From: CBDVBZ01 sp965372355
GTDB lineage: Bacteria; Krumholzibacteriota; Krumholzibacteriia; WVZY01
Length of the DNA stretch: 7,769 nucleotides
NCBI GenBank assembly: GCA_965372355.1
Contig: CBDVBZ010000148.1
Span: forward strand, 1 to 7,769
Direction: 5' to 3'
The position numbers and the translations under genes are program-made. This document shows, one piece after another, positions 1 through 7,021 of this stretch. The notes below the pieces were generated by a model, which was given only the letters and a program-made list of their open reading frames with translations, had not been told where the DNA came from and did no database searches. The number at the start of each line of letters is the position of its first letter. The stretch's first letter is position 1.

Positions 1-31
1 ATCCCGCCGTCACACCGCCGACGACCGACAC

Positions 32-520
32 TTACCGTTCGTCAGTCGGCAGACGCCGCGCTCTGTAGGTCAACACGATCGGCTTTTCACTCGGGCCGAT
101 CTCGCCCCGTACCGAGAGTGCACCGTCGGTCAGCTCGTCGATCGCAAACTCCCTTGTTCTTTCAAAGGGCTCGTCGCCTTCGATCTCGCCTCCGCCCGAG
201 ATAAGGATTTCCAGCTTGTCCCCGCTTCTCGTCCACTTGCCCTTTGTACTCCGCTTATCTCCGTTACTGTACACAAGCTGTGACTCAATCGAGCCGTCCG
301 CGCGGAACTCCACCGTCAAAGTTCCAATGCGCCACGCCTCGATCTGGTCCACGTGGTCGGCCATCCACTTGGTTATTTCCCATTTGCCGACAATCGCGAC
401 TTCGGCGGCTTCGGTGGTGTCTTTTTGTTTGACAGCTTCCTCAGATTCTTCTTTCTGTGTGCAGGATCCCACGGACAAGCAGACCAAGCAGCACGACAAT
501 AACCAGGCGATTTGCTTCAT
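32..520 (-). CDS. Lipocalin-like outer-envelope lipoprotein
   Basis: Predicted 162-residue lipoprotein. The N-terminus has a short charged start (MKQ), a hydrophobic core and a lipobox V-G-S-C, giving lipidation at Cys20. A polar linker rich in Glu and Lys follows (about 21-40). The remainder has two GKW motifs (45-47 and 94-96), alternating beta-strand patterns and a basic end, resembling small lipocalin-like domains; this fold call is an inference. The ATG at 520 is preferred over an in-frame GTG at 526, because the AAAGGAG Shine-Dalgarno at 529-535 lies 8 nt from the ATG but only 2 nt from the GTG. It ends in TAA at 32-34. It follows the efflux permease on the same strand after a 347-bp gap, but a separate promoter at 641-670 suggests independent transcription. 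Ligand and role are unknown. Lipoprotein status is confident; the family is not. Confidence 0.85.
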   Translation of the reverse strand: MKQIAWLLSCCLVCLSVGSCTQKEESEEAVKQKDTTEAAEVAIVGKWEITKWMADHVDQIEAWRIGTLTVEFRADGSIESQLVYSNGDKRSTKGKWTRSGDKLEILISGGGEIEGDEPFERTREFAIDELTDGALSVRGEIGPSEKPIVLTYRARRLPTDER

Positions 521-547
521 TGCCACGACTCCTTTCGCTCCAAGACA

Positions 548-594
548 GCCGGCGGGGGTCGAGATCTAGTTCTCGGCCCGCTCAACCTGCCGGC
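548..594 (-). promoter_or_regulatory. Structured 5' leader hairpin of the lipoprotein mRNA
   Basis: Within the predicted leader of the lipoprotein transcript, arms at 556-564 and 571-579 can pair: CGAGA with TCTCG, then one mismatch, then GGG with CCC, around a 6-nt loop. Two copies of GCCGGC (548-553 and 589-594) flank it and could close an outer stem. The base of the hairpin is about 35 nt upstream of the start codon and clear of the ribosome binding site. No U-run follows, so it is not an obvious terminator. It may affect mRNA stability or translation, or have no function. Confidence 0.35.
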
Positions 595-640
595 GCCACG
601 ATTCGTAACGGTGCGTGCGCGAAGCCCGGGTACGGTTGCC

Positions 641-670
641 AGTATACAAGATGTGCTGTAATGGTGTCAC
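641..670 (-). promoter_or_regulatory. Sigma-70-type promoter for the lipoprotein gene
   Basis: On the minus strand, a -35 element GTGACA (665-670, five of six consensus bases) and a -10 element TATACT (641-646, five of six) are separated by 18 bp. Transcription would begin near position 634, giving a leader of about 114 nt before the ATG at 520. No other candidate in the gap is as good. Assigned by eye from consensus only. Confidence 0.55.
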
Positions 671-817
671 GCTGTATGCAGAAGGCAAAAGAGACACTGG
701 CTGTAGAATAGGTTTGAAACACGAGACGCGAAGACTAACATAACCACTCTATTTGAATGAGCAAGCTGTTTGATAGCTTCAATATACGTTGATCAGAATA
801 GAAAGCACCTGGGAGAG

Positions 818-832
818 ACGATGCCACATCGT
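818..832 (-). terminator. Possible 3' hairpin downstream of the efflux operon
   Basis: ACGATG (818-823) and CATCGT (827-832) form a perfect 6-bp inverted repeat with a 3-nt loop, about 36 bp past the permease stop codon. There is no following U-tract on the minus strand, only a pyrimidine-rich CTCTCCC. It could be a transcript-end or stability structure rather than a true Rho-independent terminator. Confidence 0.2.
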
Positions 833-867
833 TCCGCCCGACATGTTCGTCGTGAGTTGGCACAAGC

Positions 868-3800
868 TCATCCTCCTGAGCGGTCCACCCTAAGAAGGCC
901 CACATCATCCAAGATGACGAAGAAGGCCGGGACCAGGAACAGCGATATGACCGTTGCCGTGAACAGACCGAAGGCCAGGCTTGCCACCAGCGGGATGAGC
1001 AGTTGCGCCTGCGTACTCGTTTCGCTGAGCAGCGGCAGGAGCCCCGCGATGGTCGTCAACGACGTCAGCACGATCGGGCGGAAGCGGTCGCGAGCCGCCA
1101 GCCGGCCGGCCTCTGCGACGCCCACCCCCTCTGCGAGGCGCTCCTTGAGGAAGCTCACGAGCAGGATGTTGTCGTTAACCACAACGCCCGCCAAGGTCGC
1201 GAAAGCGACCAGACTGGGCATGGTCAGATCGAGTCCCAGGGCGAGGTGCCCCCATACGACGCCGATCAGACCCATGGGTATCGCCAGGATCACGGCGAAG
1301 GGCTGAACGTAGCTGCGGAATTGGAACGCCAGAATCAGGAATACGCCGACCAGCCCGATAAGCATGCTGACCTTCAGGGAATTCCCCGTATCGACGCTAT
1401 CCTTATCCTGCCCCTGGGATGAGAGGCGGACCCCCGGATACCTCTTTTTGAGCTGGGGGATGAAATCCTTCTTCACGGCCCGCATGATCTCGCGTGCGTT
1501 GGCGACGTCCGTATCGATCGCACCCTGAACGGTGACCGTGCGCTGGCCGTTGACTCGGTGGATACGAGCAAAACCACGGGTTTCCACGATCTCAGCGACA
1601 GCACTGAGAGGAACCAGGTTGCCGTTGGCGGCGCGGATGTTGAGGTAGCGAAGGTCCTCCACACTGCTTCGATCGGCGGCCGCGAGGCGAACGGTTAGAT
1701 CGTGGGCTTCACCTCCCAGCAGCACTTCCGTCCCGGTGCCGCCGTGGAGCGCGCCGCGGACCTCATCGGCGATGCCGCGCGCGGTCACGCCGAAGCTGCC
1801 CGCTGAGTTCTTGATGTGAATGCGCAATTCGGGCTTGCCGGGGCGAAGGTCGTCGGAGAGGTCTGCTATCCCCGAAAAATCCGCCAGGTAGTCCTGCAGG
1901 TCGAGAGCTGCCCGCTTCAGGGTTTCCAGCCGGCCACCCTGAATGCGCAGGTCGATGGCCTTGCCCGCAACTCCGCGCTCTTTGTCAGTGAATTTCAGGG
2001 AGATAACATCCGGCACATTGCCAACCAGCTCACGCCAGCGCCCGATCATCTCATCCACTGTGCCGTCGCGCTCTTCGGCCGGCAGCAGATCCGCGCTCAC
2101 CGTCGCCAGATGGGGGCCGCTCTCGAAGGCATCGATGTTTACGTTGTAGAGCACCGAGACGTTTTTTACCATTCGCTTGCCGCCGGACTGCCTGGCGGAA
2201 AACTCGCCGTCGAGCTGCTCCAACGCGCCGACAACCCGGTCCACAACCTCATCGGTAAGCTCTATTGGGGCTCCCTGGGGAAGCAGGATGCGCGATTGAA
2301 TGATGTCACTCTCCAGGTTCGGGAAGGCCTGGTACTTCAGCAAGCCAGCCGGAATGGTCGCGAAGGAGATGAGCACCAGCGCGATCAGAACGCCGATCGA
2401 CAGATAGGGCCTGCGCGTGACCCTGTCGACCACCGGCGCGAAAACCCCGTCGCGCAGCCACTCGAAACGGACGTCGAACCAGGCCTGAATCCCGCGGCGC
2501 TTGCTTGCATCCATGCCCTTCATGGAATGGCACAGGTGTGCTGGCAGAATCAAGAACGCCTCGACCAGACTGACTATCAGTGTAATCAGCAAAACCGCGG
2601 GCATGTACTTGAGCACCGCACCCATCTTTCCGGACAGGAAGGCTAGCGGCCCGACAACCAGGGCCGTCGTTAGAAACGACGAGACCACGCCCGGCATTAC
2701 CTGCCGCACGCCGTCGATCGCCGCATCCAACGGTTTCTTGCCGCGCCGCAGATGCGCTGCGATGTTCTCGGATATGATGATGGCATCATCCATCAGAAGG
2801 CCGATGGCGACCAGAAGCCCGACCATGGTCATCATGTTGAGCGTGTACCCGAGCGCTTCCATAGCGAAAACCGCCGCCAGGAACGACACCGGTAGACCCA
2901 TCGTGACCCAGAAGCTGAAGCGGAACGAGAAGAACAGCCACATGGTCAAGAACACCAGCACCAGACCCAGCGCGCCGTTGCTCGCGAGGATGCGCAGCCG
3001 GTCGCGGATATTGCTCGTTACATCCGAGCTGATCTCCAGACTCACTCCCCGCGGGGCGATCGCGCGTTCCCGGATCAGGTTCGCGTGGATAGCCTCCATG
3101 ACGCGCATGCTGTCCTGGTCGTAGGTCTTCGAGATTTCCAGCAGTGCAGCTCGCTTGCCATTGAACAGGATCTTGTCTTCCGGGCGGTCAAAGATGGTTC
3201 GCAGGTCGGCGATGTCGCCGAGCCGGATGTGCCCGCCGGATATACCGGAAACGACGATCAGCTCGGCGAACTCTGCCGGCGCGCGGCGCTGCTCTGCGAA
3301 GCGCACGATCAAGTCACCGTCCCGCGTCTGCATGATTCCCGCCGGCAGGTCCACACTCTGCCCTACGATGGCGGCCTGGATATCGGAGATGCTGAGCCCG
3401 TATCGCAGCAAGACCTCCGAAGACAGTTCGACTACGACATCCTGATCGGAGAAACCCTTTACGACAACCTGGGCGATGCGCGGATCGCGCTTGAAACGCT
3501 CCTTGGCTTTGACGGCGTAGGCGTAGAGGTCTTCGGGAGACATATCCCCCGTTATGGCGATGCTGGCCACCGAGGCGGTGCGCTCGAGCTTGACGATGGA
3601 TGGCTTCTCGACCTTCGCCGGAAAGGAGGTGATTGCTTCCACCTGCGACTTCACGTCGTTGAAGAACTCGTTCATATCTGCACTGGCGCGCATTTGTGCT
3701 GTACAGATGGCAATGCCCTCTCGGGCATCGCAGCGGATCTCGACCAGCCCGGCGACGCTGTCGAGCGCGTCTTCGATGCGCTGGCTGATGGCATCCTCCA

Positions 3801-3969
3801 CCTCGCTCGGCGTGGCGCCGGGATAGTTGACGCGGATCTCCACTTCCGTCGCCGGAATCACCGGGAAGGTATCGCGCTGAAGCTTCGGCAGAGCGGTGAG
3901 CCCCAGCACGATCAAGCCGATCATCAGAGTATTTGCCGCGGTGGGATGTCCTACGAAGTAACGGATCAC
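868..3969 (-). CDS. RND efflux pump permease, HAE1/AcrB-type
   Basis: A 1033-residue inner-membrane transporter of the resistance-nodulation-division superfamily, the usual full length for AcrB/MdtC-like pumps. In such pumps it exports substrate from the periplasm or inner leaflet by proton antiport. Visible architecture: a typical start (MIRYFVGHPTAAN), TM1 at about 12-29, the first periplasmic porter region at about 30-330, TM2-TM6 at about 331-477, TM7 at about 523-543, the second porter region to about 860, and TM8-TM12 at about 865-1018. TM4 carries the Asp pair of the proton relay (D394, D395 in GLLMDDAI). At the TM10 position of the AcrB relay lysine there is Asn932 (GVVVNDN), so the relay is non-canonical. 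The start is GTG at 3969, with AAGGAG at 3978-3983 spaced 8 nt away. It overlaps the adaptor stop by 4 bp (GTGA), implying translational coupling. Substrate cannot be inferred. No outer-membrane partner lies in the window. Confidence 0.95.
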   Translation of the reverse strand: MIRYFVGHPTAANTLMIGLIVLGLTALPKLQRDTFPVIPATEVEIRVNYPGATPSEVEDAISQRIEDALDSVAGLVEIRCDAREGIAICTAQMRASADMNEFFNDVKSQVEAITSFPAKVEKPSIVKLERTASVASIAITGDMSPEDLYAYAVKAKERFKRDPRIAQVVVKGFSDQDVVVELSSEVLLRYGLSISDIQAAIVGQSVDLPAGIMQTRDGDLIVRFAEQRRAPAEFAELIVVSGISGGHIRLGDIADLRTIFDRPEDKILFNGKRAALLEISKTYDQDSMRVMEAIHANLIRERAIAPRGVSLEISSDVTSNIRDRLRILASNGALGLVLVFLTMWLFFSFRFSFWVTMGLPVSFLAAVFAMEALGYTLNMMTMVGLLVAIGLLMDDAIIISENIAAHLRRGKKPLDAAIDGVRQVMPGVVSSFLTTALVVGPLAFLSGKMGAVLKYMPAVLLITLIVSLVEAFLILPAHLCHSMKGMDASKRRGIQAWFDVRFEWLRDGVFAPVVDRVTRRPYLSIGVLIALVLISFATIPAGLLKYQAFPNLESDIIQSRILLPQGAPIELTDEVVDRVVGALEQLDGEFSARQSGGKRMVKNVSVLYNVNIDAFESGPHLATVSADLLPAEERDGTVDEMIGRWRELVGNVPDVISLKFTDKERGVAGKAIDLRIQGGRLETLKRAALDLQDYLADFSGIADLSDDLRPGKPELRIHIKNSAGSFGVTARGIADEVRGALHGGTGTEVLLGGEAHDLTVRLAAADRSSVEDLRYLNIRAANGNLVPLSAVAEIVETRGFARIHRVNGQRTVTVQGAIDTDVANAREIMRAVKKDFIPQLKKRYPGVRLSSQGQDKDSVDTGNSLKVSMLIGLVGVFLILAFQFRSYVQPFAVILAIPMGLIGVVWGHLALGLDLTMPSLVAFATLAGVVVNDNILLVSFLKERLAEGVGVAEAGRLAARDRFRPIVLTSLTTIAGLLPLLSETSTQAQLLIPLVASLAFGLFTATVISLFLVPAFFVILDDVGLLRVDRSGG

Positions 3970-5294
3970 TTCTTCGGCTCCTTGCCGGTGGCCTCGGCGA
4001 CCAGGCGCCGCCTGCTCTTCTGGTCATCCTGGAGATCAAGCAACATCCCAGGAACGGCGCTGGAAAGATCGGAGGTCACGATCCGCTCACCGGGCTTGAT
4101 CCCCCGTTGCAGAACCGCGAAATTCCCCTGAGTGAAGTTGACCTCGACCTGCCGCACCTCCAGCCGGTTATCATCGTTCACCACGTAGATCCGGCCCTGG
4201 TGCAACGCCGAAACCGGCACGACGATCTGCTCGTCCCTGGGTTCAGAGACCAACTGCACCTCGACGAATGTATTGCGGAACAGCGGCGGTCGCTTGCCCG
4301 GCTCCGCCATGGCGGCGGGCCGGTCGACGGCGACCACAACGCCGAGGCTCTGCGTCTGCATATCGACGGCGCCCGCCACCCGATCGACCCGTGCAGGCCA
4401 CTCGATTGCGTGAGTGGCCGTGCGCAAGCGCACGATAGCGCCGAGACCCAAAACCCCAGCACCGGAAACGACCGTGTCGTCCAGCTGCAGCGACCGGATC
4501 AGCGGGCGGAGCCTACCGATCGCGAACGTGGCTTCGACTTCGGCGATCTCCAGCCCATCCGCGGTGAACAACAATTGGCCTCTGCTGACATACTGGGTGA
4601 TGCCGATGTTCACATCGATGATCCGTACCTCGAAGGGCGCGACGATGCGGGTGCGCGCCAAGTCGAGATCCGCGATTTCCTTCGCCGCGATCAGGACCTT
4701 CCGCTCGGCCTCGTTCAGATCGAGCGCGTTCTTCATGTTCTGCACCTGCGTCTCGCCATTTAGCATCTGCCGTTCTGCCGCTTCGGCGACGGTCTGCGAA
4801 ACCACGCCGCCATCCGCCAGGCGCGCGTTGCGCTCGAACTCGTCCCGCAGCAACTTGTACTCACGCTCGGCGATGGCGAGACTGGTGCGGGTGGTCCTGC
4901 CTTTGACGTCCGAGGCCTGCAGCTGGGCTTCGACCTGCGCGAGGACGAGGCGATAGTTGGCGTCCTCGATCCGGAGCAGCTCCGCCCCCACCGGCACTGT
5001 GCGCCCACTCTTCAGGTCGTCGGATATCCAGGCGACCTGTCCGGTCACCTCGGCAACGGCCTCCCAGCTGCGGGCGGGCACAACCGTCCCGTAGCCGACC
5101 GCGCGCGGAACCACCGCCAGCTTGGAGACCTTCATGGCGCGGACCTTGACCGCCCTCTCCACAACCGCCTCCATCTGCGGTCCGCGTCGGAGCTGCGGGG
5201 CGAGGATGATCGCCGCTACACCCACCAGAACGGGCGGCAGGATCCACATTTGTCTCGTCCACAGCATGCCGAAAATCCTCTTGATCGGGGCCAT
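3966..5294 (-). CDS. RND efflux periplasmic adaptor (membrane fusion protein)
   Basis: A 442-residue HlyD/AcrA-family adaptor that links the RND permease to an outer-membrane channel. Residues about 15-33 form one hydrophobic N-terminal segment with no lipobox, so it is probably anchored by a transmembrane helix. Next come the first half of the lipoyl-like domain (about 80-115, including the segment around GQVAWI), a charged alpha-helical hairpin (about 116-205), the second lipoyl half (about 206-245, RIVAPFEVRI), beta-barrel strands (about 250-350, with the family-like RNTFVEV) and a membrane-proximal domain ending near GIKPGERIV (398-406). I chose ATG 5294 because GAGGTG at 5302-5307 sits 7 nt upstream. 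In-frame GTG 5303 and ATG 5300 overlap or crowd that site. The stop overlaps the permease start by 4 bp. The cytochrome gene ends 53 bp upstream on the same strand, so co-transcription is likely. Family assignment is firm; the cargo is unknown. Confidence 0.93.
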   Translation of the reverse strand: MAPIKRIFGMLWTRQMWILPPVLVGVAAIILAPQLRRGPQMEAVVERAVKVRAMKVSKLAVVPRAVGYGTVVPARSWEAVAEVTGQVAWISDDLKSGRTVPVGAELLRIEDANYRLVLAQVEAQLQASDVKGRTTRTSLAIAEREYKLLRDEFERNARLADGGVVSQTVAEAAERQMLNGETQVQNMKNALDLNEAERKVLIAAKEIADLDLARTRIVAPFEVRIIDVNIGITQYVSRGQLLFTADGLEIAEVEATFAIGRLRPLIRSLQLDDTVVSGAGVLGLGAIVRLRTATHAIEWPARVDRVAGAVDMQTQSLGVVVAVDRPAAMAEPGKRPPLFRNTFVEVQLVSEPRDEQIVVPVSALHQGRIYVVNDDNRLEVRQVEVNFTQGNFAVLQRGIKPGERIVTSDLSSAVPGMLLDLQDDQKSRRRLVAEATGKEPKK

Positions 5295-5347
5295 GAGCAT
5301 CACCTCGGGGTGTTAGTAGAAAGGGGCCTTCTTCCGCTTATCTGGGG

Positions 5348-6694
5348 TTACCTCACGAGCAACGTAACCTCGGTGGTCCCCATCACCATGGCTTCCTTTT
5401 CCGTAGCCGGCAGTTTCATGTAGTCTGCGACCGAGGATACAACCATGGTCATGTATACGGTGGCTCTCATCCGCACCTCGCCTCTAGCGACCCCAGAGGG
5501 CACCTGCCACGTAAAAACCTCGCTTATGGCCTCGAGTGGGGGCAGCCGATAGTCCGGACCGAAGGAAGCAGTATTCCACTGGGCGATGGTCATCCGTCCC
5601 TGCGGATCCAGGTAAGGCATGCGGTAGATGCGATCACCGGAGGGAACGTCGCCGTCACGTTTCAAGCCGGCAAAATCCGGCACACCGTGGATATCGCCAA
5701 TATCCTGGTACGCCATCGCACGGGAATCAGCAACGGTCCAGCTCTCGCCATCGAAGCCTTTGTGGTCGACGGGCAAGTGCCACGATTTGCCATCGCTGTC
5801 GATCGCTTCAACGTGCAACCACACGACGCGCTCCTCCACCGAGCCGCTGGGGATCATGTGCCCGGCCTTGGCGTTCATCACAGTCGCGTCGATGATCATC
5901 TCACCGCCGGCTTCAACCGATTCCACGCGCGGATAGAGCAACACTTCAACGGCCCCGGCCAACTTTTCCGGAAAATGCACGCCGTGGAAGGTATGCTGAC
6001 GAACACCTTCAACCGCATCACCATCATCGCTCAGGGTCCCATTGGCACGGGGCATATGGCAATCCTGGCAAGTAATACCCTGCTGTCCGTAGGGGCCGGC
6101 CTTCCACTCCAAATGGGTGGCCTTGACCCACATTCCGAAGGGGTCTTTCTCGTTGTGACAGATGCCGCAAAATTCGGCGCTGGCCAGAAAGTCGTTCACG
6201 GCGATCTCATGATGGCCGCTCTCCATGCCGGGACGAGTGCCCTGCTTCACTTCACCGGGCTCCATGATGTAATTGAAGTTGAAGGGTATCTCACCATCGA
6301 AGCCGGTGATCGAGTGGCAGACGTCGCAACTTACACCTTCGTTGGCACGCGTACCCTCCGATGGATGTTTGGGCGGGATGTCTCCCGCCAGGTAAGCCAG
6401 CGGCGCATGGCAACCATTGCAGCCCGCTTTGATCCCCGAAACTTTCTCGTTTTTCAAGGCGTGGGGCAGCGCCAATTCGAAGTATTCGATTTCGTCCCAT
6501 TTGTGGGTGAACGACTGGGCCATCAGGGAACGGGCATGTTGCCTCACGATTTGCGAATGGCAGTCAGCGCAGGTCTCGGTTGTTTCAAAACGGTCGTACG
6601 GAAGACTTCCTTCGCCCGCTGTCTCACCACCGTACGCCAGCGGGGCAAAACAAAACAATAACGCGACCGTGAACTCGCTCAACCTCTTAACCAT
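5348..6694 (-). CDS. Secreted pentahaem c-type cytochrome, cytochrome c554-like
   Basis: A 448-residue exported multihaem cytochrome. A signal peptide (about 1-22, MVKRL followed by a hydrophobic core to PLAYGG) precedes five CxxCH haem-binding motifs at C42-H46, C92-H96, C123-H127, C176-H180 and C209-H213. Candidate distal ligands include H53, H64, H78, H110, H161/H162, H194, H234, H237 and H240, consistent with mostly bis-histidine haems. Residues about 245-448 lack haem motifs and look beta-rich. They include GHMIPSGSVEER (278-289), a pattern I recall from C-terminal regions of related multihaem cytochromes. It should act in periplasmic electron transfer, but catalysis (for example on nitrogen or sulfur compounds) cannot be claimed. 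The ATG at 6694 has GGGAGG upstream at about 8 nt and begins the signal peptide; an in-frame extension to 6778 would add 28 residues lacking export features. It is the first gene of the probable cytochrome-adaptor-permease transcript. The five haem motifs are certain; the subfamily is tentative. Confidence 0.92.
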   Translation of the reverse strand: MVKRLSEFTVALLFCFAPLAYGGETAGEGSLPYDRFETTETCADCHSQIVRQHARSLMAQSFTHKWDEIEYFELALPHALKNEKVSGIKAGCNGCHAPLAYLAGDIPPKHPSEGTRANEGVSCDVCHSITGFDGEIPFNFNYIMEPGEVKQGTRPGMESGHHEIAVNDFLASAEFCGICHNEKDPFGMWVKATHLEWKAGPYGQQGITCQDCHMPRANGTLSDDGDAVEGVRQHTFHGVHFPEKLAGAVEVLLYPRVESVEAGGEMIIDATVMNAKAGHMIPSGSVEERVVWLHVEAIDSDGKSWHLPVDHKGFDGESWTVADSRAMAYQDIGDIHGVPDFAGLKRDGDVPSGDRIYRMPYLDPQGRMTIAQWNTASFGPDYRLPPLEAISEVFTWQVPSGVARGEVRMRATVYMTMVVSSVADYMKLPATEKEAMVMGTTEVTLLVR

Positions 6695-6757
6695 GACTTC
6701 ATCCTCCCTTTGACGAATGCCTCCCGTATTGACAATGTCGGCGCCACGTGTGCAGGG

Positions 6758-6786
6758 ATTATGACACGACTGGCCCACGCCGGCAA
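6758..6786 (-). promoter_or_regulatory. Sigma-70-type promoter for the cytochrome-efflux operon
   Basis: Minus-strand -35 TTGCCG (6781-6786, four of six consensus bases) and -10 CATAAT (6758-6763, five of six) are separated by the optimal 17 bp. The predicted start near 6751 gives a leader of about 57 nt before the cytochrome ATG. It lies within the upstream part of a longer in-frame reading frame, which further supports starting the protein at 6694. Predicted by consensus matching only. Confidence 0.55.
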
Positions 6787-6803
6787 ATGACCATTTCTGT
6801 CAT
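6787..6803. promoter_or_regulatory. Inverted repeat ATGAC-N7-GTCAT, candidate operator
   Basis: ATGAC (6787-6791) and GTCAT (6799-6803) form a perfect 5-bp inverted repeat with 7-bp spacing, immediately upstream of the cytochrome promoter -35 box. A further ATGAC at 6761-6765 partly overlaps the -10 box, 26 bp away. The half-site spacing suits a dimeric regulator binding one helical face. No known regulator motif was recognised; chance occurrence of so short a repeat is possible. Confidence 0.35.
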
Positions 6804-6857
6804 GAGCGAGCTTCCGCTAAGTGTGTCGATCTCTGAGCGCCCCTAGACTTGCCATCA

Positions 6858-6913
6858 CCTGACAACGGGAAAGAATACGAAAGCGCTGATGTCAAAGAAG
6901 GACGCCTGACAAC
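6858..6913 (+). repeat. Direct repeat of CCTGACAAC in the divergent promoter region
   Basis: CCTGACAAC occurs at 6858-6866 and again at 6905-6913, 47 bp apart. Each is followed within 4-8 bases by AAGAATA-like sequence (AAGAATAC and AAAGAATAT). The second copy contains the -35 candidate of the Spy-like gene. The repeats could be tandem promoter elements or activator sites, or a degenerate duplication. Confidence 0.35.
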
Positions 6914-6933
6914 AATCAAGAAAAGAATATCTT
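6906..6933 (+). promoter_or_regulatory. Candidate promoter for the Spy/CpxP-like gene
   Basis: CTGACA (6906-6911, five of six -35 bases) and TATCTT (6928-6933, four of six -10 bases) are separated by 16 bp, predicting a start near 6940 and a leader of about 80 nt. The surrounding A/T-rich bases would favour melting. A small inverted repeat, AATGA-N5-TCATT at 6954-6968, lies in the leader. The -10 match is modest. Confidence 0.3.
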
Positions 6934-7021
6934 GCTTATATAGACAAATATGAAATGATTGAGTCATTAGAACCGGTTTAGGTAGAGTCCGAAATCACCG
7001 CAAAAGTAAAAGGACACTAAA

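Larger units (their letters stand above)
527..867. other. Non-coding gap between lipoprotein and efflux permease
   Basis: No credible gene lies in these 341 bases; the short plus-strand frames crossing it have no ribosome binding site or recognisable protein. It holds the lipoprotein promoter and leader hairpin (listed separately). Nearer the permease end are two small hairpins: a perfect 6-bp stem with 3-nt loop at 818-832 and a 5-bp stem with 7-nt loop at 763-779. Neither has a T-run in the minus direction, so no classical intrinsic terminator closes the pump operon here. Confidence 0.6.
6695..7021. other. Divergent intergenic regulatory region
   Basis: This 327-bp gap separates the minus-strand cytochrome operon from the plus-strand Spy-like gene. 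It shifts from GC-rich near the cytochrome to A/T-rich beyond about 6865. It carries both predicted promoters, the ATGAC/GTCAT inverted repeat and the CCTGACAAC direct repeat. No small gene is supported: plus-strand frames lack a start with a ribosome binding site, and the upstream minus-strand extension of the cytochrome frame contains the promoter. Confidence 0.6.

Noticed and set aside
3085..4131. Plus-strand frame of 348 codons opposite the permease and adaptor
   Set aside because: It crosses the junction of two well-supported minus-strand genes and shows no family features; the same applies to the frames at 1816-2646 and 3933-4763.
5295..5347. Possible terminator between cytochrome and adaptor (AAGGGGCCTT)
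   Set aside because: The palindrome leaves only a 2-base loop, the stem is 4 bp and no U-run of useful length follows, so it was not called.
5687..6661. Long plus-strand reading frame (324 codons) antisense to the cytochrome gene
   Set aside because: It mirrors the real gene, whose five CxxCH motifs and signal peptide are unmistakable. The antisense frame has no ribosome binding site or recognisable domain and reflects GC-rich codon bias.
6695..6778. N-terminal extension of the cytochrome to a start at 6778
   Set aside because: The extra 28 residues lack export features, include the promoter -10 region and would bury the signal peptide. The internal ATG at 6694 has a strong ribosome binding site.
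6797..6803. CTGTCAT resembling half of a PhoB (PHO) box
   Set aside because: A PHO box needs a second CTGTCAT-like repeat 11 bp away; neither side has one.
6918..6940. Possible sigma-54 promoter around TTGCT near 6932
   Set aside because: The required GG of the -24 element is absent at the correct spacing upstream.
6954..6968. Inverted repeat AATGA-N5-TCATT in the leader of the Spy-like gene
   Set aside because: Short and A/T-rich, in an A/T-rich stretch; too likely by chance to call an operator by itself.
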